A stretch of 64,000 nt of DNA from an uncultured SAR86 cluster bacterium (GTDB lineage: Bacteria > Pseudomonadota > Gammaproteobacteria > Magnimaribacterales > D2472): the NCBI GenBank assembly GCA_902547295.1, contig CACCNJ010000003.1, positions 37,947 to 101,946 of the forward strand. Direction: 5' to 3'. The notes beneath the pieces were generated by a model. The model ran no database searches and had not been told where the DNA came from. It worked only from the letters and a program-made list of their open reading frames with translations. Below are positions 45,890 through 53,482 of the stretch, piece by piece (the stretch's first letter is position 1; each line of letters opens with the position of its first letter). Made by a program: the position numbers and the translations under genes.

Positions 45890-46507
45890 TTAGAAAGTTG
45901 CTTTTTTCAACCTATCCTGTTGTTTCTTAGTATTAACCTTCCGATAACGATATGCCATGTCGATTGATTTCCACCCTCCATAATCTTGGAGTTCCTTTAC
46001 ATCCATGTCTGGAAATTCTTCACATAGATAAGTTGCAAAGAATACTCGACCACTATGCGAGGACAAAGTTGGAAGTCCATGTCTTCGATAAATTCTTTTT
46101 ATTATATGAACCATTGAATCAGCACTAATACTTAAACCCCTAGCACTTAGAAAAAGAGGTCTTTTATCTACTGAAATAGATTTGGCACTATACTCGTTAG
46201 AAATAGCACTAATATACTCACTCAATGCTCGTTGAAGTTTAGGATGTTGAAGATATACTTTTCTCCCCTCCTTTTTATCAGTGGTATTCTTCGTTTGATG
46301 CGATTGAAGGTATGTTTCTTGTTGTACTTCACCATCAATATAAACATCTTGAAGCATTAAAGATGCTATTTCCTTTGCTCTTAACCCTGAATAATACGAT
46401 AAATGCAGTATTGTCCAGTCCCTAAGACCATGTGGCTTGTCATATTTAACGCTATTTAGCAGTTTTGCTAGTTCTTCTTGCGTTGGTATGTCCGCTTGTT
46501 TTGACAT
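45890..46507 (-). CDS. Small tyrosine recombinase, catalytic domain only, 205 aa (element)
   Basis: The catalytic residues of the tyrosine recombinase family are visible: Arg43 in SGLRAKE, a Lys in the beta-hairpin near residue 73-83, His151 and Arg154 in HSGR, Trp179 in GGWKS, and nucleophile Tyr186 or Tyr188 in AYRYRKV. The N-terminal core-binding domain is absent, giving the size of FimB/FimE-type recombinases. It is the second recombinase of the element, so multimer resolution or DNA inversion is more likely than integration. It has its own promoter. Confidence 0.88.
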   Translation of the reverse strand: MSKQADIPTQEELAKLLNSVKYDKPHGLRDWTILHLSYYSGLRAKEIASLMLQDVYIDGEVQQETYLQSHQTKNTTDKKEGRKVYLQHPKLQRALSEYISAISNEYSAKSISVDKRPLFLSARGLSISADSMVHIIKRIYRRHGLPTLSSHSGRVFFATYLCEEFPDMDVKELQDYGGWKSIDMAYRYRKVNTKKQQDRLKKATF

Positions 46508-46538
46508 TATTTTTCTCCTTTTTTGTCATTATGTTCAT

Positions 46539-46567
46539 ATGATATTCGAATAATACGACAATGTCAA
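46539..46567 (-). promoter_or_regulatory. Sigma-70 promoter of the small recombinase
   Basis: On the minus strand TTGACA (46567-46562), a 17-bp spacer and TATCAT (46544-46539), 32 bases upstream of the recombinase start, which is preceded by AAAGGAG. The spacer overlaps one arm of the 11-bp inverted repeat at 46550-46605. Confidence 0.75.
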
Positions 46568-46605
46568 TAGGTAAATGCAATAAAAGTGCGGTTATGTCGT
46601 ATTAT
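46550..46605. repeat. 11-bp inverted repeat over the recombinase promoter
   Basis: ATAATACGACA (46550-46560) and TGTCGTATTAT (46595-46605) are perfect inverted copies 34 bases apart. One arm lies inside the promoter spacer. This fits an operator pair for looping repression or a recombinase binding site for autoregulation. Confidence 0.5.
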
Positions 46606-47139
46606 AAGATAAAGGCGACAAATAATGCGATGTTATGCATATTAGACATAATTACATCGATTGATGCTTCGGCATCCAAATATGTAAGTTTGGTATAACT
46701 AGAAGAGTCGAATATCGGTGCAATTTAACGATTCGAACCTGTTCGACCACCTCTAACCTTCCATATTCGAATCTTTTGTTGTTTCCAAGAGAGAGTCCTA
46801 CATATGGACAACCTATTCAATGGGCGGGGTTATGACACCTCTCCTTTCTTAATCGACCGCGACCAAACCTCATGTACAACTTTAAGTTTTTTGACGATTA
46901 CCTCTTTAAGAGATAGATAATGCCATGAAGGTTCTTGATGGTTGTTCGATTAAGGGAGAAATAATTATCAAATATCTTATTCGTATCAAGTTCGATTATT
47001 TCTTGAATTAAAGATTTTTTCGATGAATGAAATATTTTTTTAGATTTAGTCATATAAAAGACCTGTTGTTTTAAGTTGCTTGATTGCTAATTCTAAAAAA
47101 ATTTTTTGGGAAATATATGAGTAGTGATAAAAAAGTTGT
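46606..47139. other. Gene-free stretch of the element, ~530 bp
   Basis: No convincing coding region on either strand. It holds a hairpin with a C(TTCG)G tetraloop (GATGC 46663-46667 with GCATC 46672-46676), two direct copies of GTTCGATTA (46944-46952 and 46990-46998) and many TCGA-containing words. In so compact an element a gap this long suggests a replication origin, a non-coding RNA or a packaging signal; the sequence alone does not decide. Confidence 0.45.
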
Positions 47140-48168
47140 TTAAAGATGCTCTTTCCAAGTTCCTCTTTTAAAGTTTTCGACATCAATGAATTTTCCATTG
47201 ACGCGTCTATACAAGAATCGATAGATGAAACCCATCGTATTATTTTTAAAGAATGGCAAAGTGTTCTTAAAAGGAGAAATAACTTGAATAGCATCGGCAA
47301 GTCCTAAGTCAGCAAAATCAATATCTTTATCTTTAAATTTTTCATCCATGTTGGTTTTAATTTTCTCGACATCTTTTTTATATTCTTCAATCTCTTCTGG
47401 AGAAATAAGTTCCGAGTTCAATGTGTCAATCGATATATCCATCGTGTGATGCTTGTTCCAGTTTATGTATAAATGTTTTAAGAACGCGTTAGGAAATTTC
47501 TTCATTATTCTTTTATCTGTTTCATGGATTAAATATTGTTCATACAAAGTTGCTTGTTTGATTTCGTATATGACTTTGAAGATGTATCTGATAAATCCTA
47601 CGAGTGATACAGCAGTTACAAGAAGAAATATTAAGTCGAGATAAATCGATGCGAATATGGACAATATAAATCCGATAAAACAGGTTTTGATAAACTCTAT
47701 GTAAACAGGGATAGACCAGTACAGTTTACCTCTATGTGTTATCCATAAATTATCGAATTTTGTCATTTCATCGTGGACAAATTTAGAGAGGATTGCATCG
47801 AAGAACGCATCGTTTGAACCACCTTCAAGAGTTTGTTGGACATGGTCAAGTGGTGGGATAGGTTCTTCAACGAAAGACGCTATCCATTCAATCTTTTGCT
47901 TTTTAGTATAAGAAGAGAGAGTTGATGTAACATCATTTAACTTTCCGCCATAGAGTTTGTTGTACAGTTCGAGCAAACTGCTATCGCCTTCTGCTAATCT
48001 CCATTTTGCGGAAGTTGTAAAAGAGTTCTTGATTGAACGAATATCAACATTAAATTTATCTGCAAATTCATGGAAAACACTATCTGCTTCAAATTTTGTT
48101 TCAGTTTGTAGAAGTGCGTTATAAATCTCTTGTATTTCGCTTCGAGTTCTTTTTCCTTTCGTTGACAT
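47140..48168 (-). CDS. Membrane protein with possible HTH N-terminus, 342 aa (element cargo candidate)
   Basis: Residues 1-60 are basic and helical (KRTRSEIQEIYNALL... ADSVFHEFADKFNVDIRSIKNSF), which could be a helix-turn-helix of the terminase-small-subunit or regulator kind. Residues about 150-205 form a two-helix membrane hairpin, and the C-terminal third is charged and soluble. I recognise no family. It stands between integrase and recombinase, the usual place for cargo such as defence or anti-phage genes, but no known defence motif is visible. Confidence 0.65.
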   Translation of the reverse strand: MSTKGKRTRSEIQEIYNALLQTETKFEADSVFHEFADKFNVDIRSIKNSFTTSAKWRLAEGDSSLLELYNKLYGGKLNDVTSTLSSYTKKQKIEWIASFVEEPIPPLDHVQQTLEGGSNDAFFDAILSKFVHDEMTKFDNLWITHRGKLYWSIPVYIEFIKTCFIGFILSIFASIYLDLIFLLVTAVSLVGFIRYIFKVIYEIKQATLYEQYLIHETDKRIMKKFPNAFLKHLYINWNKHHTMDISIDTLNSELISPEEIEEYKKDVEKIKTNMDEKFKDKDIDFADLGLADAIQVISPFKNTLPFFKNNTMGFIYRFLYRRVNGKFIDVENFKRGTWKEHL

Positions 48169-48207
48169 GGATATTCATTGGAACCGAAGTGTTTTTATTT
48201 GTCTAGG

Positions 48208-48265
48208 GTTACGCGTAACTTTGTCGGTACTAATTTACGCGAATCGTTGTTATTGTTGCGAAGGC
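48208..48265. repeat. Palindrome and hairpin between integrase and membrane protein genes
   Basis: GTTACGCGTAAC (48208-48219) is a perfect 12-base palindrome and TTACGCG recurs at 48235-48241, spaced as an operator pair. A GTTGC-GAAG-GCAAC hairpin follows before the integrase stop. They lie upstream of the membrane-protein gene, on its promoter side. Confidence 0.4.
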
Positions 48266-48271
48266 AACGAG

Positions 48272-49534
48272 TTAGGCGGTCGAATCGAAAGGCGATGGCG
48301 ATGGAGTACTATCATAAAAGTCATGCTCATAATAATATTTCATTATCATTTCAACCGAAGTTCCGCATCTTTTGGCGACCTTCTCTATCACTTCTCCATT
48401 TCTTAATGCATATGTGATATGACAATGTCGAATACTATATGGAACTAAAAGTCTTCCATACTTGTCTTTCAGTTTTCCATGTTTACCCCAGTCAGTAATA
48501 CTACAAACTTGCTTCCATAATATCTCTTGGGATTTCAATGACATTCTTTTTCCATCAAGTCCCACTATTAACTCTTCGTTCTTAATTTTGTTCGACTTGT
48601 AATAATCTTTTAAATCGTCAACAACACTAGATGATGTTTCCTTACCTTTTGCAGTGTAGATAATTGATTTCTCATTTCGTTTAAAGAAGATGTTTGTTTT
48701 GTTTCTAGTTTCCTCGACTAGAGGAAGAGGAGTATTCATCATTGGACGCATTCCAGTATCCAATAGTAACTTCCACCATTGGGCATAAACATACAGTTTA
48801 TGTTTTTGGTTATCTGTTAAAGAGTTTTGCATACTAGCCTTCTCTATCTTAGAAATGGCATCGAGTACTTGAACAGGTTCAGCATATCCATATGTACTAG
48901 GAAGACCTTCTTTCGTCCTGTTTATTATTTTAATTTGTGGGAACTTAGGACAACGATTATTAACTATTCCATGTAACTTTGCATAATCCCATAAATATCT
49001 GAAAGTTGTTCTTACATTAGCAATACTCTTTTCCGACATTGTTTTTGAATCGCGTAATCCATCGACCATGTTTTTAACATCTAGTTCGTTCCATAGTTTG
49101 AGAGGTTTAGTTTTTAAATATGGAAGTATGTGGTTTTGTAGATTACCTCGATGCGTTTTTAAAGAATCACTATTCCATCTTCCTCGACTTCTTTTCGGTC
49201 TTTTATGTTTAACATCATCAATCCATTGTTCGATTATCTCTACGACAAGTTGTTCATTAGAAATGTTTCTTTCTCTTTCTTGAAACGATAGACGATGCTT
49301 GTACGCTTCCTTAATCATTTTCTTTGCTTCTTTAAGTGCTAAAGCCTTATCAGTCTTCTTCGTTGACCTATCAATCCTTGATATGTTCTTTGGTATGTTG
49401 GGAAGATGTGCATCTACATAATAAATGCTTGAATAACATTTATCTCTACTAGACCATTTTCGATAGATTTTTGCCCTCGAAACAACTCCATCGACCTTAA
49501 AATGATGTATATCTATCCTTCCGCCTTCTTTCAT
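48272..49534 (-). CDS. int: Phage-type integrase (tyrosine recombinase), 420 aa (element)
   Basis: It catalyses integration at tRNA-Leu. An N-terminal arm-binding region (about 1-90) is followed by a SAM-like core-binding domain (about 93-200). The catalytic domain has Arg263 in DTGMRPM, Lys296 in YTAKGKE, Arg369 in PYSIRH (the usual preceding His replaced by Tyr) and nucleophile Tyr in MKYYYEHD (400-402) after CGTSVEM. It reads away from the intact tRNA, 113 bases from it. No good Shine-Dalgarno precedes the ATG, and a repeat overlaps it. Confidence 0.93.
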   Translation of the reverse strand: MKEGGRIDIHHFKVDGVVSRAKIYRKWSSRDKCYSSIYYVDAHLPNIPKNISRIDRSTKKTDKALALKEAKKMIKEAYKHRLSFQERERNISNEQLVVEIIEQWIDDVKHKRPKRSRGRWNSDSLKTHRGNLQNHILPYLKTKPLKLWNELDVKNMVDGLRDSKTMSEKSIANVRTTFRYLWDYAKLHGIVNNRCPKFPQIKIINRTKEGLPSTYGYAEPVQVLDAISKIEKASMQNSLTDNQKHKLYVYAQWWKLLLDTGMRPMMNTPLPLVEETRNKTNIFFKRNEKSIIYTAKGKETSSSVVDDLKDYYKSNKIKNEELIVGLDGKRMSLKSQEILWKQVCSITDWGKHGKLKDKYGRLLVPYSIRHCHITYALRNGEVIEKVAKRCGTSVEMIMKYYYEHDFYDSTPSPSPFDSTA

Positions 49535-49597
49535 GTTCAGCGTAAAGTTTCGCGTTTTGTTATGTTATTTGTCATGTTCAGCGTTTGTTCAGCGTTT
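49535..49597 (+). repeat. Three GTTCAGCGT direct repeats at the integrase 5' end
   Basis: GTTCAGCGT occurs at 49535-49543, 49576-49584 and 49587-49595. The last two copies are spaced eleven bases start to start, one helical turn, and extend to TCAGCGTTT, which is also found once at the far element end (38928). These are good candidates for arm-type integrase binding sites; they lie in the leader of the integrase transcript, so integrase binding could repress its own gene. Confidence 0.6.
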
Positions 49598-49617
49598 CTC
49601 TTTTTCTAAGAAAGTCT

Positions 49618-49646
49618 ATTATAACAAGCCTTACAGACTAAGTCAA
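49618..49646 (-). promoter_or_regulatory. Sigma-70 promoter of the integrase, abutting the attachment site
   Basis: On the minus strand TTGACT (49646-49641), a 17-bp spacer and consensus TATAAT (49623-49618). The -35 hexamer shares its first two bases with the 25-bp attachment repeat. The integrase ATG lies about 75 bases downstream of the predicted start point. Confidence 0.8.
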
Positions 49647-49669
49647 TGGTAGGGATGGAGGGAGTCGAA
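49645..49669. repeat. Proximal attachment site copy within tRNA-Leu
   Basis: Identical over 25 bases to 38829-38853. It comprises the last 23 bases of tRNA-Leu and two bases beyond CCA, so insertion keeps the tRNA gene intact on this side. Confidence 0.92.
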
Positions 49670-49731
49670 CCCCCACGCCTTGCGGCACTTGGTTCTAAGC
49701 CAAGCGTGTCTACCAGTTCCACCACATCCCC
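49647..49731 (-). tRNA. tRNA-Leu(UAG), integration target
   Basis: Acceptor GGGGATG with CATCCCT, long variable arm with GCC-GCAA-GGC, anticodon arm CTTGG-CTTAGAA-CCAAG giving anticodon UAG, T-loop TTCGACT, encoded ACCA. A TATAAT box on the minus strand at 49747-49742 fits as its promoter. Transcripts leaving the tRNA run directly into the integrase gene; the downstream region that followed the tRNA before insertion is now at 38828 and below. Confidence 0.96.
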
Positions 49732-49778
49732 AGGCATATGCATTATATATAGATATATTGTCTTAGTGGAAAAATTTT

Positions 49779-50177
49779 TTAAAGATCGTAATTAAGTAAA
49801 TTTTTTCTTTGTCTGTGAATTATAGTCAGTCCGATAAGAGTAAGTACACCCAATATTGATGCAATGATGTCATGAAAATGATATCCCTCATAATATAGTC
49901 CACAGGCTTTTCCTAGTAGCATGAATACACACAAATAAATTAAAACCGTACCAAGTTGAACTTTAGAAGACGAGAAGATAAAACGAATTAAAATGTAACC
50001 TGATGCAACAAAAACTCCAGACATTGTTCTGATAAAATTTGCCAAAGGAGTATATCTTTCTACGCCATCAAAGGCAGGATACCAAGACACAAATTCAGGT
50101 CCAAACATTGACCATAAACCCATTACCATTGAAGTAACTCCAATTATAAGTAAATATCCTTTAATTATAATGCTCAT
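49779..50177 (-). CDS. Four-helix membrane protein, DUF4345-like
   Basis: The frame is open to 50234, but ATG 50177 overlaps the upstream stop in an ATGA arrangement and begins a membrane helix, so I use it (132 aa). Four hydrophobic helices are visible, with GLWSMFGPEF after helix 1 and YYEGYHFHD before helix 4. It looks similar in layout to the 137-aa protein at 31.6 kb. Function unknown. Confidence 0.65.
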   Translation of the reverse strand: MSIIIKGYLLIIGVTSMVMGLWSMFGPEFVSWYPAFDGVERYTPLANFIRTMSGVFVASGYILIRFIFSSSKVQLGTVLIYLCVFMLLGKACGLYYEGYHFHDIIASILGVLTLIGLTIIHRQRKNLLNYDL

Positions 50178-50386
50178 AAAACTCCTAACATATACATGGC
50201 GAGCATAAAAGAAAGACCGCCAAATGCCATCCATATGTACATTTCTTTATAATTGTTAAATTTATAGGAATTAATTGCAAGAAAACAACAAAAAATTGGT
50301 GCAATAACAAGAACCCCATAGCCAACTAAAATAGCTAAAGGAATAAAGGCAAGGAACAAAAAAACCTGTAAAACAAACCTATTCAC
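50174..50386 (-). CDS. Small membrane protein, 70 aa
   Basis: Two or three hydrophobic helices fill the 70 residues. It is coupled by a four-base overlap to the four-helix membrane protein downstream. No family recognised; the two probably act together in the inner membrane. Confidence 0.6.
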   Translation of the reverse strand: MNRFVLQVFLFLAFIPLAILVGYGVLVIAPIFCCFLAINSYKFNNYKEMYIWMAFGGLSFMLAMYMLGVL

Positions 50387-50422
50387 ACATATATATTAAA
50401 TAAATTGTTAATTTTGAACAAC

Positions 50423-51061
50423 TTAATCGTTATTGACTGAATTTTGAACACTAGATATTTGTGTTTGAATCTCTAATATCACCTGATTTAGTTGATTTCT
50501 GTAGTTATTAAGTGCCTGCACAGAATCATCAAGCAATATCAATTGTGTATCAATATTATTCAAACTTAATTTCAAAGATAATAGATCCTCCGATGAAAGG
50601 CTAAGATCATCAATTTTTTTTAAATTTTTACTAACGCTATCTTGAGTTAATAAAAGATTTTTTTGATTTATTTCTATGTCACTTCTAATAGTTAACAATA
50701 ACTTTTCTATTTTAAGTGTTTGTTCATTTAGATTTTGAATATCCACTTTATTTCTTTTGTTGCTTAAATCCCATAATTTTCTAATTTCTTTATCAAGAAA
50801 TTGTATTGATGAAGTTATATCAGTCATAGAATCATTATTTGTTTCATCAACGATATTGATTTGTTCTTCAATGAGTGAAAGTCTTTCGTCAACTAATTTC
50901 ATGGATGATTTATTATTTTCTGATTCAAAAGTTTGCCAAATAGCTAAAAATAAAATACTCATGAATGCAATCACATATATAAATCCTACAAGAAGACCTC
51001 CTTTAGAAGATTTCTCTAGGTAAGAAGGCAGATTTTTTGTAATTTTAAGTCTACTGGTCAT
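50423..51061 (-). CDS. Membrane-anchored coiled-coil protein, 212 aa
   Basis: A single transmembrane helix (about residues 22-42) follows a short basic cytosolic start, and the rest (about 50-212) is predicted extended coiled coil with Leu/Ile heptads and no Cys. This resembles envelope tethering or division-associated proteins, but I recognise no family. It is divergent from the acyl-CoA dehydrogenase pair. Confidence 0.65.
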   Translation of the reverse strand: MTSRLKITKNLPSYLEKSSKGGLLVGFIYVIAFMSILFLAIWQTFESENNKSSMKLVDERLSLIEEQINIVDETNNDSMTDITSSIQFLDKEIRKLWDLSNKRNKVDIQNLNEQTLKIEKLLLTIRSDIEINQKNLLLTQDSVSKNLKKIDDLSLSSEDLLSLKLSLNNIDTQLILLDDSVQALNNYRNQLNQVILEIQTQISSVQNSVNND

Positions 51062-51130
51062 TGATAATTAAAATTCAAACATATTTAGCATATAATATTT
51101 AATTATTTTACCTTAACTTAAAACTTTATA

Positions 51131-52243
51131 ATGAATTTAGATTTTTCAGATGATCAAAAGTTTCTTCAAGAAGAAGCAAGAAAATTCTTAGAAAAAGAAA
51201 ATTCCCTATTGAGAAATAGGAAGGTTTTGGAAAATCAGTCACATTTTGATCAAGAGCTATGGACAAAAATTGTTATGCTTGGGTGGACTGGTATTAGAAT
51301 TCCTGAAGAATATGATGGTCTTGGTTTAGGACATTTGGAACTGTGTGTAATTGCTGAAGAGCTTGGACGATTTTTAGCCCCAGTACCTTTCTCATCTTCT
51401 GTATATTTGTTCACAGAAGCAATTATTAAGTATGGGAGCGAGGAAATGAAAAAAGATCTTCTTCCAAGATTAGTATCTGGTGATGTAATTGGAACCTTGG
51501 CGGTAACAGAGGATCTTTTTGCGCCTTCAAAAGATAATATCAAATTATCTTGCGAATCAGGAAAAATAAATGGCAAGAAAATTGCTGTACCTGATGCGAG
51601 CATTGCAACTCATGCATTAGTTGTTGCTAAATCAGAAAAAGGTATTTGTCTTCAAGTTGCTGATTTGTCTCATGAAGGGGTTTCAATTGAACACCAGGAG
51701 AATATTGATGAAAGCAGAGGTCATTTCTCAATAACATTCGACGGTGTGGATACTCAAGCTATTGGTGATGAAATTTCTGGATGGGATATTTATGAATCAA
51801 TTATTAATCAAGCAGCAGTTCTCTTTTCTTATGAACAAATTGGAGGTTCTCAAGCATCACTTGATATGGCTGTTAATTATGCAAAAGAAAGATATGCTTT
51901 TGGACGACCAATAGGCTCCTACCAAGCAATTAAGCATAAGCTTGCTGATATGTATATTGCTCTTACTCTTGCAAAATCAAATTGTTACTATGCTGCATGG
52001 GCATTATCAACTGATTCAGCTGATCTCCCTTCAGCATCTGCAACAGCTCGTGTTAGTGCAATCAAAGCTTATCAATTATGTTCTCAAGAAAATATTCAAA
52101 CTCATGGCGGAAATGGATTTACATGGGAATATGATTGCCACATGTTTTATAGACGATCTAAGCTTTTATCATTAAATCTTGGCTCTCTGAGTAATTGGAG
52201 AGAAAAATTAGTTACTAGTTTAGAACAATCAAATATTAATTAG
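51131..52243 (+). CDS. Acyl-CoA dehydrogenase family protein (first of a pair)
   Basis: A 370-aa flavoprotein. N-terminal helical domain LDFSDDQKFLQEEARKFL, WTGIRIPEEYDGLGLGHLELCVIAEELGR, and C-terminal YAKERYAFGRPIGSYQAIKHKLADM and IQTHGGNGFTWEYDCHMFYRR. The middle beta domain is weaker in FAD motifs than its neighbour. Such pairs form heterodimeric dehydrogenases in steroid and branched side-chain degradation (FadE-type alpha2beta2). A ribosome-binding site and 10-base gap precede the second gene. Confidence 0.92.
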   Translation: MNLDFSDDQKFLQEEARKFLEKENSLLRNRKVLENQSHFDQELWTKIVMLGWTGIRIPEEYDGLGLGHLELCVIAEELGRFLAPVPFSSSVYLFTEAIIKYGSEEMKKDLLPRLVSGDVIGTLAVTEDLFAPSKDNIKLSCESGKINGKKIAVPDASIATHALVVAKSEKGICLQVADLSHEGVSIEHQENIDESRGHFSITFDGVDTQAIGDEISGWDIYESIINQAAVLFSYEQIGGSQASLDMAVNYAKERYAFGRPIGSYQAIKHKLADMYIALTLAKSNCYYAAWALSTDSADLPSASATARVSAIKAYQLCSQENIQTHGGNGFTWEYDCHMFYRRSKLLSLNLGSLSNWREKLVTSLEQSNIN

Positions 52244-52253
52244 GAAAGTAAAT

Positions 52254-53477
52254 ATGGATTTTAACGACACAAAAGAAGAAGCAAAATTTAGAAAAAAATG
52301 TAGAGATTGGCTTGAAAAAAATGCCACCTATAAAGAAGATTCAACACCCCAAAATGATGACTTTGCAAATAAAGATAAAATGAAAGCAGCTAAAGCATGG
52401 CAAAAAAAGAAATATGATGCTGGATGGGCAATGCTTCATTGGCCAAAAGAATATGGTGGAATTGGTGCGAGTTCTATGGAAAGAATTATATGGGCTAACG
52501 AAGAAGCTAAATTTGATGTGCCAAAGGGGATTTTTGAAATTGGGTTAGGTATGTGTGGTCCAGTTATGATGGAGTATGCTTCGGAGGAACAAAAAGAAAG
52601 ATATTTACCACCAATGGCAGAAGGTAAAGAAATTTGGTGTCAATTATTTTCTGAGCCTTCAGCAGGTTCAGATGTGGCCGGTCTCAGAAGTAAGGCAGTT
52701 CAAAAAGGTGATAAGTGGATTATTAATGGTCAGAAAGTCTGGACATCTGGTGCTCATTTTTCAGATTATGGAATTTTAGTTGTAAGACATGATCCAGACT
52801 TAGAAAAACATAAAGGTATGACATTCTTTTTTGTTGATATGAAGTCGCCTGGCATAGAGGTAAAGCCAATTAAGCAGATTACTGGTGGCTCAAGTTTCAA
52901 TGAGGTTTATTTCACTGATGTTGAAATTCCAGACTCTCAAAGGCTTGGAGAAATTGGTGATGGTTGGAAAGTTGCAATAACAACATTAATGAATGAAAGA
53001 CTTGCCGTTGGTGATGCAGGTGGAGCGGATGTTGAGGATGCCTTTAGATGGGCAAAAACTCAAGATAATTTAGGAGAGCCCCTTTTAAATAATAAAGCAG
53101 CTAGAGAATCTATTGCTGATTGGTATTGTGAAAAAAGTGGCCTCAAAAATACAAAGTTAAGAACAATGTCTGCACTTTCTAGAGGAGATACTCCTGGACC
53201 TGAGGCATCAATAACTAAGATTGTCAGTGCTGGAAAACTTCAAAATATTGGTAACTTTGGGATAGATTCACTCGACATGGCTGGCATGCTCAGAACAGAT
53301 AATAATGATGTAAAAGGTTTTCAAAATGCTTGGTTAGGCGCACCTGGAATGAGAATAGCTGGTGGAACAGATGAAATCCTAAGAAACATCATTGCTGAAA
53401 GAGTGCTTGGACTTCCTCAAGATCCGCGAGCTGATAAAGGTGTTGCATTTAAAGACATACCATCTGGTAATTCTTAG
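52254..53477 (+). CDS. Acyl-CoA dehydrogenase family protein (second of a pair)
   Basis: A 407-aa partner of the preceding gene. Strong FAD and substrate motifs: CQLFSEPSAGSDVAGLRSKA, WIINGQKVWTSGAHFSDYGILV, and C-terminal PGMRIAGGTDEILRNIIAERVLGLPQDPR. The LHWPKEYGGIGAS start is typical of the FadE subgroup acting on bulky substrates. Together with the first gene it probably forms one heteromeric enzyme; the substrate is unknown. Confidence 0.93.
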   Translation: MDFNDTKEEAKFRKKCRDWLEKNATYKEDSTPQNDDFANKDKMKAAKAWQKKKYDAGWAMLHWPKEYGGIGASSMERIIWANEEAKFDVPKGIFEIGLGMCGPVMMEYASEEQKERYLPPMAEGKEIWCQLFSEPSAGSDVAGLRSKAVQKGDKWIINGQKVWTSGAHFSDYGILVVRHDPDLEKHKGMTFFFVDMKSPGIEVKPIKQITGGSSFNEVYFTDVEIPDSQRLGEIGDGWKVAITTLMNERLAVGDAGGADVEDAFRWAKTQDNLGEPLLNNKAARESIADWYCEKSGLKNTKLRTMSALSRGDTPGPEASITKIVSAGKLQNIGNFGIDSLDMAGMLRTDNNDVKGFQNAWLGAPGMRIAGGTDEILRNIIAERVLGLPQDPRADKGVAFKDIPSGNS

Positions 53478-53482
53478 TTAAT

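Larger units (their letters stand above)
38829..49669. mobile_element. tRNA-Leu-integrated mobile element (phage satellite or integrative plasmid type), ~10.8 kb
   Basis: The element is bounded by a perfect 25-bp direct repeat (38829-38853 and 49645-49669). The right copy is the 3' end of an intact tRNA-Leu; the left copy is an orphan fragment. An integrase gene sits directly beside the tRNA copy. All genes are on the minus strand: integrase, membrane protein, second recombinase, a replication module around a primase/helicase-like protein, and small unknowns. No capsid, tail or terminase genes are recognisable. Composition differs sharply: by eye I find no GATC, AGCT, ACGT, GGCC, GCGC or CCGG inside, but about 100 TCGA. 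Host flanks contain all of these at ordinary frequency where I looked. Confidence 0.9.

Noticed and set aside
46630..46700. 22-codon plus-strand frame in the gene-free part of the element
   Set aside because: Very short, no ribosome-binding site, and the sequence contains a tetraloop hairpin that explains it better.
46720..46760. TTCGAAT sequence resembling a tRNA T-loop inside the element
   Set aside because: The flanking bases do not make a T-stem, and no acceptor or anticodon arm can be built; TTCGAA words are common throughout the element.
47046..47300. 84-aa minus-strand frame at the end of the 342-aa gene
   Set aside because: Mostly an out-of-frame reading of the larger gene, with no clear Shine-Dalgarno; only the last 30 codons lie outside it.
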